Below, piece by piece: positions 26,686-36,326 of a stretch of 64,000 nucleotides of DNA. Every line of letters starts with the position of its first letter. The first letter of the stretch is position 1. The translations under genes and the position numbers were made by a program. Origin of the DNA: Actinomycetospora lemnae (GTDB lineage Bacteria > Actinomycetota > Actinomycetes > Mycobacteriales > Pseudonocardiaceae); contig NZ_JAQZAO010000007.1 in assembly GCF_028737315.1 (NCBI RefSeq), positions 124,001 to 188,000 on the forward strand, read 5' to 3'. Under the pieces are notes generated by a model that was not told where the DNA came from, did not search any database, and saw nothing but the letters and a program-made list of their open reading frames with translations.

Positions 26686-27533
26686 GCCCCCGCGTGCGCC
26701 CCGAGCGGGGCCGCTCGCACCGCCCGCTGCGCGGCCGCGACGACCCGACGGTGATGGCGCCGACCCCGCACCCCAGCGGCGCCACCCCGCCCGCCATCCC
26801 GCCCGAGCTGGTGCCGAACCACGTCGCGCTGGTCATGGACGGCAACGGGCGCTGGGCCAACCAGCGCGGGCTGCCGCGGATCGAGGGCCACCGGCAGGGC
26901 GAGGGCCAGCTGCTCGACGTCGTGCGCGGCTGCATCGACATCGGCGTCAAGTGGATCTCGGCCTACGCGTTCTCCACCGAGAACTGGCGGCGCAGCCCCG
27001 ACGAGGTGCGCTTCCTGCTCGGGTTCAACCGCGACGTCATCCGCCGCCGCCGCGACGAGATGCACGCGATGGGCGTGCGTGTGCGCTGGTCGGGGCAGCG
27101 GCCGCGGCTCTGGCGCAGCGTGATCAAGGAGCTCGAGACCGCCGAGGAGATGACGCGGGACAACGACGTCGTCACCCTCACCATGTGCGTCAACTACGGC
27201 GGTCGCGCGGAGATCGTCGGCGCCGCGAAGGAGCTGGCGCGGCGGGCGGCGCGCGGGGAGATCGACCCGGAGCGCATCGACGAGAAGGCCCTCGCCCGCC
27301 ACCTCGACGAGCCCGACATGCCCGACGTCGACCTGTTCCTGCGCAGCTCGGGGGAGCAGCGGACGTCGAACTTCCTGCTGTGGCAGTCGGCGTACGCCGA
27401 GATGGTGTTCCTCGACACCCTCTTCCCCGACTTCGACCGGCGCCACCTCTGGGAGGCGTGCGAGATCTACGCCCGGCGCGACCGTCGCTACGGCGGCGCC
27501 ATGGACCGAGCCGAAGGGACCGGCACCTCGTGA
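26682..27533 (+). CDS. uppS: Isoprenyl (polyprenyl) diphosphate synthase UppS
   Basis: 283 aa, GTG start in GTGA overlap with recO. It is a cis-prenyltransferase that makes the long-chain polyprenyl diphosphate carrier for cell-wall synthesis. Conserved regions include [17 protein letters not shown] (catalytic Asp), [15 protein letters not shown], and [18 protein letters not shown] near the C-terminus. It is equivalent to Rv2361c by position. The first 40 residues are a variable Arg/Pro-rich extension. Confidence 0.95.
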   Translation: MSPRVRPERGRSHRPLRGRDDPTVMAPTPHPSGATPPAIPPELVPNHVALVMDGNGRWANQRGLPRIEGHRQGEGQLLDVVRGCIDIGVKWISAYAFSTENWRRSPDEVRFLLGFNRDVIRRRRDEMHAMGVRVRWSGQRPRLWRSVIKELETAEEMTRDNDVVTLTMCVNYGGRAEIVGAAKELARRAARGEIDPERIDEKALARHLDEPDMPDVDLFLRSSGEQRTSNFLLWQSAYAEMVFLDTLFPDFDRRHLWEACEIYARRDRRYGGAMDRAEGTGTS

Positions 27534-27940
27534 GCCGTGAGGCCGCCACCACCGCGAGCCTGCTCATCACCGCCCGCGAGGCGATGGAGCAGTTCGTCGA
27601 CGTGCACGTGGACGACGACGGCGCGCTGTCGTTCCGCAGCGGCGCCGTGCCGTGCGCGATCCAGGGCGTCGAGCTGGTCGAGGGGCTCGCCGTGCTGAGC
27701 CTGACCTGCGTCGTGGCCTGGGACCTCACCGACGCCGAGACCCCGCGGGTCGTCGCCGAACGCGCCGGTCAGGGGCTGTTCGGCACCCTCGGCGCGGTCG
27801 CGACCGACCGGGGCTGGGACGTGACCTTGCGCTACGCCTTCCCCGCCGAAGGGCTCGCGGTCGGGCCGCTCGGGACGCTGCTGCGCCTCGTGGTGTCCAC
27901 CGCGGAGCAGGTCCGGGCGGACCTCGTCCCCGGCGACTGA
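27530..27940 (+). CDS. Conserved actinobacterial protein downstream of uppS (Rv2360c-like)
   Basis: 136 aa, GTG start overlapping uppS by 4 bases. The sequence shows an alpha-beta pattern with [41 protein letters not shown] and [15 protein letters not shown]. It resembles YbjN/type III chaperone-like folds, but I cannot confirm a family. No enzyme motifs, membrane segments or signal peptide are seen. The place after uppS is conserved in mycobacteria. The function is unknown. Confidence 0.7.
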   Translation: MSREAATTASLLITAREAMEQFVDVHVDDDGALSFRSGAVPCAIQGVELVEGLAVLSLTCVVAWDLTDAETPRVVAERAGQGLFGTLGAVATDRGWDVTLRYAFPAEGLAVGPLGTLLRLVVSTAEQVRADLVPGD

Positions 27941-28084
27941 CGTCTCCACGGCCGCCGCGGCTGCGGCGTCCGGTCGAGCTCCCGGCCCAGCGACTTCGGC
28001 GCCCGTCCCCAACCCTCCCAGCTGTCCCCAGGCGCAGGGCGGGGCCTCGGAGGGCGCGGTGATCGGCTGGCAGCATCACGGGCC

Positions 28085-29092
28085 GTGAGCGCCCCCCGAC
28101 CGACCGACACGCCACCGGCGACGTGGCGCGGCTCCGGGTCGCTCGTGGTGCTCTGCGGAGCCCTCCTCGCGGCGACGGCGCTGCAGGGCCCGCTGGTGGG
28201 GCTGCTCGACGTCGGGGTGGTCCGGACGGCGGCCACGGTGTTCGTCGCGGTGTGCGTGCAGGCGCTGCCGTTCCTCGTGCTGGGGACGCTGCTGTCGGGC
28301 GCGATCGCGGCGTGGGTGTCGCCGGCGGTGCTGCGCCGGGTGCTGCCCACGCGCCCGGCCCTCGCCGTCCCCGTGGCGGGCGCGGCCGGGCTGGTGCTGC
28401 CGGGGTGCGAGTGCGCGTCGGTGCCGGTGGCGCGCCGGCTGGTCGCCCAGGGCGTGCCCGAGGCCGCGGCGCTGGCGTTCCTCCTCGCCGCCCCGGCGAT
28501 CAACCCGGTCGTGCTGGTCGCGACGGCCGTGGCGTTCCCCGACCACCCCGAGATGGTCCTCGCGCGCCTCCTCGGCTCGGCCGCCACGGCGGTCGGCGTG
28601 GGCTGGCTGTGGAGCCGGTTCGGGCGGGCGGAGTGGATCGCCGCGCGCGTGCGCCGCCCACCGCCGGACGACGGGACGCCGCGGTGGGCGGTGTTCGCCG
28701 AGACCGTGCGCCACGACGTCGTCGACGCCGGCGGCTTCCTCGTGCTGGGCGGGCTCGCGGCGGCGGTGATGACGGTGGTCGTCCCGCAGAGCTGGCTCGA
28801 CGGGCTCGCCGGGCACCTCGTGCTCGCGGTCGCGGTCATGGCGGTGCTGGCGGTCCTGCTCGCCCTGTGCAGCGAGGCCGACGCCTTCGTCGCGGCGTCG
28901 CTCTCGGCGCTGCCGCTGCTGCCGCGCCTGGTGTTCCTGGTCGTCGGGCCAGCGGTCGACGTGAAGCTCGTCGCCCTGCAGGCCGGCGCGTTCGGGCGGG
29001 CGTTCGCGGCCCGGTTCGCCCCGCTGACGTTCGTGGTCGCGGTGACGTCCGCCCTGGTCGCGGGCCTGCTCGTACTGGGCGGCCCGCGATGA
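28085..29092 (+). CDS. Predicted permease (UPF0718/DUF318 family)
   Basis: 335 aa, GTG start, about eight to ten hydrophobic segments. The family signature PGCECASVPVARRLV follows the third segment, and a related LCSEADAFVAASL lies in the second half. Members move metals or organoarsenicals, or are of unknown substrate. It overlaps the next gene by ATGA, and that gene encodes a His-rich partner. The pair is often annotated as a two-subunit putative permease. Metal transport is inferred. Confidence 0.85.
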   Translation: MSAPRPTDTPPATWRGSGSLVVLCGALLAATALQGPLVGLLDVGVVRTAATVFVAVCVQALPFLVLGTLLSGAIAAWVSPAVLRRVLPTRPALAVPVAGAAGLVLPGCECASVPVARRLVAQGVPEAAALAFLLAAPAINPVVLVATAVAFPDHPEMVLARLLGSAATAVGVGWLWSRFGRAEWIAARVRRPPPDDGTPRWAVFAETVRHDVVDAGGFLVLGGLAAAVMTVVVPQSWLDGLAGHLVLAVAVMAVLAVLLALCSEADAFVAASLSALPLLPRLVFLVVGPAVDVKLVALQAGAFGRAFAARFAPLTFVVAVTSALVAGLLVLGGPR

Positions 29093-29946
29093 GCCGCGAC
29101 ACCCAGCACGTGCTGCTCGTGCTCGTCGGCGGAGTGCTGATCAAGATCGTGCTCGACGGGTCGTACCTGCGCTACGTGCGGCCGTGGTCGGCGACGCCGG
29201 TGCTGGTCGCCGGCGTGGTCCTCGTCGCCGTCGCGGTGGTGGGGCTCGTGCGCGACCTGCGGGGCCTGCCGGTCGGGGACGGTGGGAGCCACGGGGAGCA
29301 CGACGGCCACGAGCACGACGGCCACGAGCACGACGGCCACGGGCACGTGGGCCACGGGCACGGCGCCCGCGCCGGGCCCGCCGCGTGGATGCTCGTGCTG
29401 CCGGTACTCGCGCTGCTGCTCGTCGTGCCGCCGGCGCTCGGGTCGGCGGCGGTCGGCGGGGTGGGGGCGCGCGCCGCGCCGATGGCCGCGGTGCCCGACG
29501 ACCCGCTGCCGCCGGGCGAGGCGCCGCCGCTGGGGTTGCTGGAGGTGGTCTCGCGCTCTGCCGCCGACCCGCACGGGGTGCTCACCACACGTGACGTCAC
29601 GGTCAGGGGCTTCCTCGTGCCGGCGCGCACGCCGCCGCCGGGGAGCGCGCCGGTCGACCTGGCGCGCCTGGTGATCACCTGCTGCGCCGCCGACGCGTCC
29701 GCGGTGCGGGTCCACCTCGCCGACCCCGGGGGCCTGCTCGACGGTCTCGGACCGGCCGCGGACGGGGGCGGTGGCGGGAGTGGTGGCGGGAGTGGTGACG
29801 GGAGTGGTGACGCGGGCGACCGGTGGGTCGCCGTGCGCGGTCGGGTCGTGCCCGGCACGGGCACCGCGGCCGACGGCCACGTGCCGACACTCACGGTGAC
29901 ATCGTTGTCGCTGGTTGCCACGCCCGATCCGGTGTACGAATACTGA
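29089..29946 (+). CDS. TIGR03943-family putative permease subunit, His-rich
   Basis: 285 aa, ATG start in a 4-base overlap. Two N-terminal membrane segments are followed by a His/Asp/Gly linker (HGEHDGHEHDGHEHDGHGHV, about residues 67-86), another membrane segment, and an extracytoplasmic domain. That domain has VTVRGFLVPA, LVITCCAADA and WVAVRGRVVPG. The His-rich linker suggests zinc or other metal binding. Both the His stretch (15-bp repeats) and a Gly/Ser stretch near residue 230 (12-bp repeats) are encoded by tandem DNA repeats and may vary in length. Confidence 0.85.
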   Translation: MSRDTQHVLLVLVGGVLIKIVLDGSYLRYVRPWSATPVLVAGVVLVAVAVVGLVRDLRGLPVGDGGSHGEHDGHEHDGHEHDGHGHVGHGHGARAGPAAWMLVLPVLALLLVVPPALGSAAVGGVGARAAPMAAVPDDPLPPGEAPPLGLLEVVSRSAADPHGVLTTRDVTVRGFLVPARTPPPGSAPVDLARLVITCCAADASAVRVHLADPGGLLDGLGPAADGGGGGSGGGSGDGSGDAGDRWVAVRGRVVPGTGTAADGHVPTLTVTSLSLVATPDPVYEY

Positions 29947-30076
29947 CCGAACGCGGCGTCGCGACACCGAGCGTCGGAAAGCGGGATGAACCGCAGAAAG
30001 CAGCCGTAGACTCCAGCGTCCGTCGAGCATGCGGAGAGGAGGGGCGTCTCTCGAGGCCAGGGAGGCGCGACTCGCG

Positions 30077-32014
30077 ATGACACAGGATCTCTCGACACCA
30101 CCGGGCGCCGGAGCCGGGCCGCCCGGCGGCGAGCCGGACGTCCCGGCCGTGAGCGCGGCCGACCGCAGGCACGGCACCGACTGGGTGGTCTTCGGAGTCG
30201 GCGCCGCGCTCGCCGTCATCTTCGTCGCCTGGGGCGTGATCGGCACCGAGAGCCTCAGTGCCGTGTCGAGCGCGATGCTCAGCGGCGTCATCCGCGGCGG
30301 CGGCTGGGGCTTCATCCTCGCCGCCACCGGGTTCGTGTTCTTCGCGCTGTGGCTCGCGTTCAGCCGGTTCGGCCGCATCCGTCTCGGCCGCGACGACGAG
30401 CAGCCCGAGTTCCGCACCGTGTCGTGGATCGCGATGATGTTCAGCGCCGGCATGGGCATCGGCCTGATGTTCTACGGCGTCGCGGAGCCGCTGTCCTTCT
30501 TCACCGAGCCGCCGCCCGGGTCCGTGATGCCCGGTGACCAGGTCGGCGCCCTGCGCACGGCCATGGCCACCTCGCTGTTCCACTGGACGCTGCACCCGTG
30601 GGCGATCTACGCGGTGGTCGGCCTCGCGATCGCGTACTCGACGTTCCGCAAGGGCCGTCGCCAGCTCATCAGCTCCGCCTTCATCCCGCTCATCGGCGAG
30701 AAGGCGGCCAACGGCGTGCCCGGCCGCATCATCGACATCATCGCGATCTTCGCGACGATCTTCGGCTCCGCCGCCTCCCTCGGGCTCGGCGCCCTGCAGA
30801 TCGGCGGCGGTCTCGACGTCACCGGGTTCCTGCCCGGCGCGGGCAACGAGGTGCTCGTGCCACTGATCATCGTCCTCACCGCGGCGTTCGTGCTCTCGGC
30901 GGTGTCGGGCGTCGCCAAGGGCATCCAGTGGCTGTCGAACATCAACATGGTGCTCGCCGGCGTGCTGGCGCTGTTCCTGTTCGTCGTCGGCCCGACGGTG
31001 ATCATCCTCGACCTCATCCCCACCGCCGTCGGCGCCTACATCGGCGACTGGGCCGAGATGGTCGGGCGCACCGAGGCCACCGGCGGCGAGGCCATGCTCG
31101 AGTGGCTGAGCTCGTGGACGGTCTTCTACTGGGCGTGGTGGATCTCCTGGACCCCCTTCGTGGGCATGTTCCTGGCCAAGATCAGTCGGGGCCGCACGAT
31201 CCGCCAGTTCGTCGGCGGCGTGATCCTCGTGCCCAGCCTCGTGAGCCTCGTGTGGTTCGCGATCTTCGGCGGCACCGCGATCAGCCAGCAGCAGGCGGGC
31301 CTCAACCCGGCCGCGGCCGACACCCAGGACCAGCTCTTCGCCGTGCTCGGCGCCTACCCGTGGGCGACGTTCACGGGCCTGCTGGTCATGGTCCTCGTAG
31401 CGATCTTCTTCGTCTCCGGGGCCGACGCCGCGTCGATCGTCACCGGCACCCTGTCCCAGCGCGGCACCGACGAGCCGTCCCGGTGGGTCGTCATCTTCTG
31501 GGGCTCCGTGATGGGCGCCGTGGCGATCATCATGCTGCTCGTCGGCGGCGAGGACGCGCTGTCCGGCCTCCAGAGCCTGACCATCCTGGTGGCGGCGCCG
31601 TTCGTCGTCATCATGGTGTTCCTCTGCGTCGCCTTCATGCGCGACCTCAACCACGACCCCGTGATCCTGCGCGAGCGCAAGGGCCTCGAGGTCATGGAGC
31701 AGGCGATCGACCACGGCACCGACAAGCACGGCGAGGACTTCTACCTGCACGTCCAGGCCTTCCCGACGCCGAAGGCTCGGCAGCGCTCGGGTGACTCGGG
31801 TGGCCCGACGTACGCCGAGGTCTACGGCGTGCAGGACCCGTTCTCGACGGGAGAGACCCCGGCCGTGCCCGCGGATCCGGACGAAGCCCGGGCCCGGGCC
31901 GCACGGCACCGCGCGAGCCGGAAGGACGACGACCCGGCGGGCACCGAGGTCGTCGACACCGGTCCCGGCCCGCGCACCGAGACCGCCGGGCGGCCGTCGG
32001 CCGACCGCGAGTAG
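30077..32014 (+). CDS. BCCT-family transporter (betaine/choline/carnitine type)
   Basis: 645 aa with 12 membrane segments. ATG 30077 is chosen; GGGAGG lies about 13 bases upstream. It shows BCCT marks: GMGIGLMFYGVAEPLSFF, SLFHWTLHPWAIYAVVG, FGSAASLGLGALQI and FYWAWWISWTPFVGMFLAKISRGRTIRQF. The Trp-rich WAWWISW segment forms the substrate box for quaternary amines. The glycine-rich helix suggests sodium- or proton-coupled uptake of osmolytes such as glycine betaine. A long charged C-terminal cytoplasmic tail (about 110 residues) could sense osmotic state. Confidence 0.92.
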   Translation: MTQDLSTPPGAGAGPPGGEPDVPAVSAADRRHGTDWVVFGVGAALAVIFVAWGVIGTESLSAVSSAMLSGVIRGGGWGFILAATGFVFFALWLAFSRFGRIRLGRDDEQPEFRTVSWIAMMFSAGMGIGLMFYGVAEPLSFFTEPPPGSVMPGDQVGALRTAMATSLFHWTLHPWAIYAVVGLAIAYSTFRKGRRQLISSAFIPLIGEKAANGVPGRIIDIIAIFATIFGSAASLGLGALQIGGGLDVTGFLPGAGNEVLVPLIIVLTAAFVLSAVSGVAKGIQWLSNINMVLAGVLALFLFVVGPTVIILDLIPTAVGAYIGDWAEMVGRTEATGGEAMLEWLSSWTVFYWAWWISWTPFVGMFLAKISRGRTIRQFVGGVILVPSLVSLVWFAIFGGTAISQQQAGLNPAAADTQDQLFAVLGAYPWATFTGLLVMVLVAIFFVSGADAASIVTGTLSQRGTDEPSRWVVIFWGSVMGAVAIIMLLVGGEDALSGLQSLTILVAAPFVVIMVFLCVAFMRDLNHDPVILRERKGLEVMEQAIDHGTDKHGEDFYLHVQAFPTPKARQRSGDSGGPTYAEVYGVQDPFSTGETPAVPADPDEARARAARHRASRKDDDPAGTEVVDTGPGPRTETAGRPSADRE

Positions 32015-32028
32015 TCAGCACCACCGAC

Positions 32029-32063
32029 CGAGAGCCGGGTCCCCACGCGGGGCCCGGCTCTCG
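32029..32063. terminator. Strong hairpin terminator between bcct and zur
   Basis: CGAGAGCCGGG and CCCGGCTCTCG form an 11-bp perfect stem. It is extended by CCCC/GGGG after a one-base bulge, with an ACGC loop. It lies between convergent genes and has no U-tract. Confidence 0.85.
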
Positions 32064-32197
32064 TCGTCTCCGGGACGCGCCCCGGGTCGCATCGCCGGGA
32101 CGCGTCCCCCAAGGCCGTGCGAACGAGGGACTCCCCGGCTGCCCGCCACGCAGCGGGGGTGACCCTCGCCGCCACCACCGGCGGCCCCGGGGAGGGC

Positions 32198-32620
32198 TCA
32201 GCCCGCGGCGCGGCAGGCGGCGCAGATGCCGAGGATCTCCACGGTGTGGGAGATCTCGGCGAAGCCGTGCTGGGCGGCGACGCGGTCGGCCCAGTGCTCG
32301 ACGGCGGGGCCCTCGACCTCGACGGTCTTGCCGCAGACGCGGCAGACCAGGTGGTGGTGATGGTGCTCGGAGCAGCGGCGGTAGGACGCCTCGCCCGTGC
32401 CGGTGCGCAGGACGTCGATCTCGTCGGCGTCGGCGAGCGCCTGCAGGGTGCGGTACACCGTGGTCAGGCCGATGCCCTCGCCGCGGCGCCGGAGCTCCTC
32501 GTGGATCTCCTGCGCCGACCGGAAGTCGCTGAGCTCGTCGAGCAGCCCGGCGATCGCCGCCCGCTGCCGCGTCGCGCGCAGGCCCGGCACCGAGGGCGCG
32601 CGGGGTCCGGAGGTCGTCAC
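32198..32620 (-). CDS. zur: Fur-family zinc uptake regulator Zur (FurB)
   Basis: 140 aa, GTG start overlapping the ArsR-family gene. The winged helix includes RATRQRAAIAGLLDEL and GLTTVYRTLQALAD. The metal core has CSEHHHHHLVCRVCGK and a C-terminal CAAC, giving the structural CxxC pairs and the His-rich regulatory site. It is called Zur rather than Fur because it is co-transcribed with an SmtB-type sensor, the same as the M. tuberculosis smtB-furB pair next to glyS. Confidence 0.93.
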   Translation of the reverse strand: MTTSGPRAPSVPGLRATRQRAAIAGLLDELSDFRSAQEIHEELRRRGEGIGLTTVYRTLQALADADEIDVLRTGTGEASYRRCSEHHHHHLVCRVCGKTVEVEGPAVEHWADRVAAQHGFAEISHTVEILGICAACRAAG

Positions 32621-32997
32621 GACTCCTCCTCCACGTGCGCGACGGCGTCGACGACGATGTGGGCGAGGTGGTCGTCGACGAGGCGGTAGACGACCTCGCG
32701 CCCGCGCCGGTCGCCGCGCACCACCCCGGCCGCCTTGAGCACCCGCAAGTGCTGGCTGATCAGCGGCTGGGTCACCTCGAGGGCGTCGACCAGCTCGTGG
32801 ACGCAGCGCGGCGAGCTGCGCAGCTGCAGGACGATGGCGATCCGCACGGGCGCGGCGAGGGCGCGCAGCAGGTCGCCGGCGGCGACGAGGGCCGCCGACC
32901 CCGGCGTCTCGGGCCCGGGGAACCCGCGGTCGGGGAGAGCGGGGGCCTCGTGCACGCCCGCCGGGTCGGCCGCCGTCGGCCGTGAGGGCGCCGTCAC
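32617..32997 (-). CDS. ArsR/SmtB-family zinc-sensing repressor
   Basis: 126 aa from GTG 32997, which overlaps the upstream stop. The helix-turn-helix is [27 protein letters not shown]. The C-terminal helix has [17 protein letters not shown], fitting the alpha-5 zinc site D-x-H-x10-H-x2-E. It would release DNA when zinc binds, de-repressing zur, the reverse of Zur's own response. It is the equivalent of Rv2358 (SmtB). The N-terminal 40 residues are variable. Confidence 0.92.
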   Translation of the reverse strand: MTAPSRPTAADPAGVHEAPALPDRGFPGPETPGSAALVAAGDLLRALAAPVRIAIVLQLRSSPRCVHELVDALEVTQPLISQHLRVLKAAGVVRGDRRGREVVYRLVDDHLAHIVVDAVAHVEEES

Positions 32998-33299
32998 CGC
33001 AGCACCAGCCCGATCGCGATGGCGACGAGCACGACGAGGACGAGTACGCGCACCGCCCGCTCGTTCGTGCGCAGCCGTGGCCACGTCGCCGCCAGCAGCA
33101 CCGCGACGCCGACCGCGAGGAGCCCCAGGAGGACCGCGCCGGGCACCCCGCCGACGATCACACCGACGGCGAACACGACCACCACGACGGCGAACACCGC
33201 GACCGCCGGCACGCGTGCGAGCGGCCCCTCACCGGGCAGCATCCGGCCGCGCCGTCCGGCGAAGGGCGTGCGCGCCCGTCCCGGTCCGCGAGAGCTCAC
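32994..33299 (-). CDS. Small membrane protein in the smtB-zur operon
   Basis: 101 aa from GTG 33299 with GGGAGG upstream. It has a basic N-terminus ([21 protein letters not shown]), then three hydrophobic stretches near residues 34-52, 53-67 and 83-100, and ends at the membrane. Its stop overlaps the SmtB start as GTGA, so the three genes form one operon. It resembles small actinobacterial DUF6703-type proteins, but the family is uncertain. No metal-binding residues stand out. Confidence 0.7.
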   Translation of the reverse strand: MSSRGPGRARTPFAGRRGRMLPGEGPLARVPAVAVFAVVVVVFAVGVIVGGVPGAVLLGLLAVGVAVLLAATWPRLRTNERAVRVLVLVVLVAIAIGLVLR

Positions 33300-33358
33300 C
33301 GCTGCCTCCCGGCCATCTCCTCCGCCGACGGGGCCTGCACCCCGACGTTGTCCCTCCC

Positions 33359-33377
33359 GATAATGGCATCCGTTGTC
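33359..33377. promoter_or_regulatory. Candidate operator between the smtB-zur operon and the ABM-domain gene
   Basis: GATAATGGCATCCGTTGTC is an imperfect dyad (GAxAAxGG and CCxTTxTC) and one of the few A/T-richer spots here. It lies in the divergent promoter region, 60 bp upstream of the smtB operon and 23 bp before the plus-strand ATG. A Zur- or SmtB-type operator is a reasonable guess. Confidence 0.45.
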
Positions 33378-33399
33378 GACCTGCGGGGGAGGACACCGG

Positions 33400-33732
33400 A
33401 TGCTGCTGGTCTGCCGGTTCGCGCCGGATGCGGGGGAGGCCCCGGCGTTCCTGGAGCGCGCCCGGCGTGCCGTCGCCCTGCTCGCCGCCCAGCCCGGGTG
33501 CGAGGGCGTCGACCTCGGTCGGGCGATCGAGGAGCCCGGGCGCTGGGTCCTCGTCGCCCGCTTCGCCACCGTCACCGCGTACCGCCGCGCCCTGCAGCCC
33601 TTCGACGTGCGCGAGCACGTGGTGCCGCTGCTCTCCGAGGCGCTCACCGACGAGCCCGCCGCGCACGAGCGCGCCCTCGTCGCGGGCCCCGACGGCGTCA
33701 CCGAGCACCCGAGCCTGCTCAGCGACCGCTGA
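33400..33732 (+). CDS. Antibiotic-biosynthesis-monooxygenase (ABM) domain protein
   Basis: 110 aa from ATG 33400 with GGAGG 9 bases upstream. The dimeric alpha-beta barrel pattern is visible: [43 protein letters not shown] and [10 protein letters not shown]. Members include quinol monooxygenases, heme-degrading enzymes and many proteins of unknown role. It stands alone between the zinc regulators and glyS; its activity is unknown. Confidence 0.8.
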   Translation: MLLVCRFAPDAGEAPAFLERARRAVALLAAQPGCEGVDLGRAIEEPGRWVLVARFATVTAYRRALQPFDVREHVVPLLSEALTDEPAAHERALVAGPDGVTEHPSLLSDR

Positions 33733-33859
33733 CCCCCGCGCCGCCGCCCGACGGCCGCTGCTGGTGCGCTCGCTACGCTGGGTGCACCCGCTCGGCCAGC
33801 GTGCCCGGCCGGCGGGCAGCGCGACCCAGCATCACCTCACGATTCCCCGGAGTACCACC

Positions 33860-35287
33860 GTGCCCACCCCCACCGGCAGCGCCCGCATCGAGACCGTGGT
33901 CAACCTCTGCAAGCGCCGCGGCTTCGTCTTCCCGTCCGGGGAGATCTACGGCGGGACCCGGTCGGCGTGGGACTACGGCCCGCTCGGCGTGGAGCTCAAG
34001 GACAACATCAAGCGCCAGTGGTGGAAGTCGATGGTCACCGGGCGCGAGGACGTCGTCGGCCTCGACTCCAGCGTCATCCTCCCGCGCCAGGTGTGGGTGG
34101 CCTCGGGCCACGTCGACGTGTTCACCGACCCGCTGGTCGAGTGCACCAACTGCCACCGGCGCTTCCGCGCCGACCAGCTCGCCGAGGACTTCAGCGAGCG
34201 CACCGGCGGGCCGTCGCTGGAGACCGTCGACGCCGAGGGCAAGGTCGGCTACGACCTCTCGACGGTGCCCTGCCCGAACTGTGGTGTGCGCGGCGAGTAC
34301 ACCGCGCCGCGCGAGTTCAACATGATGCTCAAGACCTACCTCGGCCCGGTGGAGTCCGAGGAGGGCCTGCACTACCTGCGGCCCGAGACCGCGCAGGGCA
34401 TCTTCGTCAACTTCGCCAACGTCATGTCCGCCGCGCGCAAGAAGCCGCCGTTCGGCATCGGCCAGATCGGCAAGAGCTTCCGCAACGAGATCACGCCCGG
34501 CAACTTCATCTTCCGCACGCGCGAGTTCGAGCAGATGGAGATGGAGTTCTTCGTCGAGCCCGGATCCGACGAGCAGTGGCACCAGTACTGGATCGACGAG
34601 CGCACGCGCTGGTACACCGACCTGGGGATCGCCGCGGACAACCTGCGGCACTACGAGCACCCCAAGGAGAAGCTCTCCCACTACTCCAAGCGCACGGTCG
34701 ACGTGGAGTACCGGTTCCAGTTCAACGCCGGCCAGGAGTGGGGCGAGCTCGAGGGCATCGCGAACCGCACCGATTTCGACCTCACGACCCACACCAACCA
34801 CAGCGGCGTCGACCTGAGCTACTACGACCAGGCCACCGACTCCCGCTACCGGCCCTACGTCATCGAGCCCGCCGCGGGCGTCGGCCGGCCGATGATGGCG
34901 TTCCTGCTCGAGGCCTACACCGAGGACGAGGCGCCCAACGCCAAGGGCGGCGTCGACAAGCGCACGGTGCTGCGCCTCGACCCGCGACTCGCGCCCGTCA
35001 AGGCCGCGGTGCTGCCGCTGTCGCGCAACGCCGACCTCTCGCCGGTGGCGCGCGACCTCGCGGCGACCCTGCGCAAGCACTGGAACGTCGAGTTCGACGA
35101 CGCCGGCGCCATCGGCCGTCGCTACCGCCGCCAGGACGAGATCGGGACGCCGTTCTGCGTGACGGTCGACTTCGACTCGCTCAACGACCAGGCCGCGACG
35201 GTCCGGCACCGCGACGCCATGACGCAGGAGCGCGTGTCCCTCGACCAGCTCGAGTCCTACCTCGCGGCCCGGCTGATCGGCTGCTGA
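33860..35287 (+). CDS. glyS: Glycyl-tRNA synthetase (alpha2 type)
   Basis: 475 aa from GTG 33860, with GGAG upstream; longer in-frame extensions lack similarity. It charges tRNA-Gly. It is a class II enzyme with [38 protein letters not shown], motif 2 [31 protein letters not shown] split across the core, and motif 3 [14 protein letters not shown]. Two Cys pairs (CTNC, CPNC) form a zinc insert. TACGCT near 33774 may be its -10 element. glyS beside smtB-zur is the mycobacterial arrangement. Confidence 0.97.
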   Translation: MPTPTGSARIETVVNLCKRRGFVFPSGEIYGGTRSAWDYGPLGVELKDNIKRQWWKSMVTGREDVVGLDSSVILPRQVWVASGHVDVFTDPLVECTNCHRRFRADQLAEDFSERTGGPSLETVDAEGKVGYDLSTVPCPNCGVRGEYTAPREFNMMLKTYLGPVESEEGLHYLRPETAQGIFVNFANVMSAARKKPPFGIGQIGKSFRNEITPGNFIFRTREFEQMEMEFFVEPGSDEQWHQYWIDERTRWYTDLGIAADNLRHYEHPKEKLSHYSKRTVDVEYRFQFNAGQEWGELEGIANRTDFDLTTHTNHSGVDLSYYDQATDSRYRPYVIEPAAGVGRPMMAFLLEAYTEDEAPNAKGGVDKRTVLRLDPRLAPVKAAVLPLSRNADLSPVARDLAATLRKHWNVEFDDAGAIGRRYRRQDEIGTPFCVTVDFDSLNDQAATVRHRDAMTQERVSLDQLESYLAARLIGC

Positions 35288-35299
35288 GCCGCGCTCGCC

Positions 35300-35312
35300 T
35301 ACGCTGGGACGG
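35300..35312 (+). promoter_or_regulatory. Likely leaderless promoter of the xdhC-like gene
   Basis: TACGCT (35300-35305) fits the actinobacterial -10 TANNNT and is exactly 7 bases before the GTG. Transcription would start at or near the start codon. No Shine-Dalgarno is present. Confidence 0.55.
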
Positions 35313-36326
35313 GTGAGCGACCTGAGCGAGGTGGCCGCGGTCCTGGCGCGGGGCGACGGGGCGCGGGCGGTGGTCCGCGTGCTCGACCGGCACGGGTTCG
35401 GCACCGTCGAGCCCGGCCAGCTGCTCGTCGCGGGCGCGGACGGCGCACTCGGCGGGGAGCTGCTGCGCGGCGCGCTGGACGACCGCGCGACGGTGCTGGC
35501 GACGGAGGCGCGCGAGCGGCCCCAGGTCGTCGAGGCCCACGTGGCCGAGGACGCGGCCGTCGCCGCAGGGCTCGCGTGCGCGGGCGGGGCGACGCTGCTC
35601 GGCCACCCCCTCGGCGCGGCACCTGCGCGGGCGCTCGCCGAGGCGTTCGTGGCCGGGGTGCCGGCGGCGCTCGTCACGCGCGCGGACGGGTCGGCGTCGT
35701 TGGCGATCACCGGCGGCGAGCTCGACGTGGTCGAGGGCTCGCTGGGCTTCGCCGCCGTCGACGCGGCCGCCGCCGCCCACGCGCGGGGCCTGCTGCGGCG
35801 CGGGGCGACGGTCACCGAGCGCGTGGTGCTCGAGGACGGCGCCGACGTGCTCGTCGACCTGTGGGTGCCGGTGCCGACGGTCGTCGTGGTCGGTGGCGGC
35901 GCGATCGCCGACGCGCTGGCCGCCCAGAGCGCGCTGCTCGGGTGGACCTCGCGCCGCGCCGACACCGTGGCCGAGGCCGACGCCGCCGTCGCCGCGTTCA
36001 CCGACGCCGACGTGCTCGTCCTGGTCGACCACGACCCCGCGTTCGACGCCGTCCTGCGCACCGGGCTGGGTCACGGATCCGGGCCTGGCCGGGGCTTCCT
36101 CGGCGCCCTGGGCTCGCGGCGCACCCAGGCGGCGCGGCGCGAGCGCCTGCTCGCCGCCGGCGTCACCGCGGAGCAGCTCGCGCGCATCCACGGGCCCGTG
36201 GGGCTCGACCTCGGCGCCCGCACCCCGGCCGAGACGGCGGTGTCGATCGTCGGCGAGGTGCTCGCCGCGCGCAGCGGCCGCGACCCGTCGGCCCTGGGCC
36301 GGGCGGCCGGACCGATCGGCGCATGA
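35313..36326 (+). CDS. XdhC/CoxI-family protein
   Basis: 337 aa, GTG start. It has the two XdhC parts: an N-terminal segment (about 1-110) and a Rossmann-like domain beginning VPTVVVVGGGAIADALAAQSALLGW. The C-terminal part has FLGALGSRRTQAARRERL and HGPVGLDLGARTPAETAVSIVGEVLA, a strong family signature. Members insert sulfurated molybdenum cofactor into xanthine or CO dehydrogenases. No molybdoenzyme gene is nearby. It overlaps the ydcF-like gene. Confidence 0.9.
   Translation: MSDLSEVAAVLARGDGARAVVRVLDRHGFGTVEPGQLLVAGADGALGGELLRGALDDRATVLATEARERPQVVEAHVAEDAAVAAGLACAGGATLLGHPLGAAPARALAEAFVAGVPAALVTRADGSASLAITGGELDVVEGSLGFAAVDAAAAAHARGLLRRGATVTERVVLEDGADVLVDLWVPVPTVVVVGGGAIADALAAQSALLGWTSRRADTVAEADAAVAAFTDADVLVLVDHDPAFDAVLRTGLGHGSGPGRGFLGALGSRRTQAARRERLLAAGVTAEQLARIHGPVGLDLGARTPAETAVSIVGEVLAARSGRDPSALGRAAGPIGA

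Noticed and set aside
29770-29815. Tandem GGTGGCGGGAGT units as a regulatory repeat
   Set aside because: They lie inside the TIGR03943 gene and simply encode a Gly/Ser linker.
33733-33859. A T-box riboswitch upstream of glyS
   Set aside because: The region has no T-box consensus, specifier stem or antiterminator; at 127 bp it is also too short.
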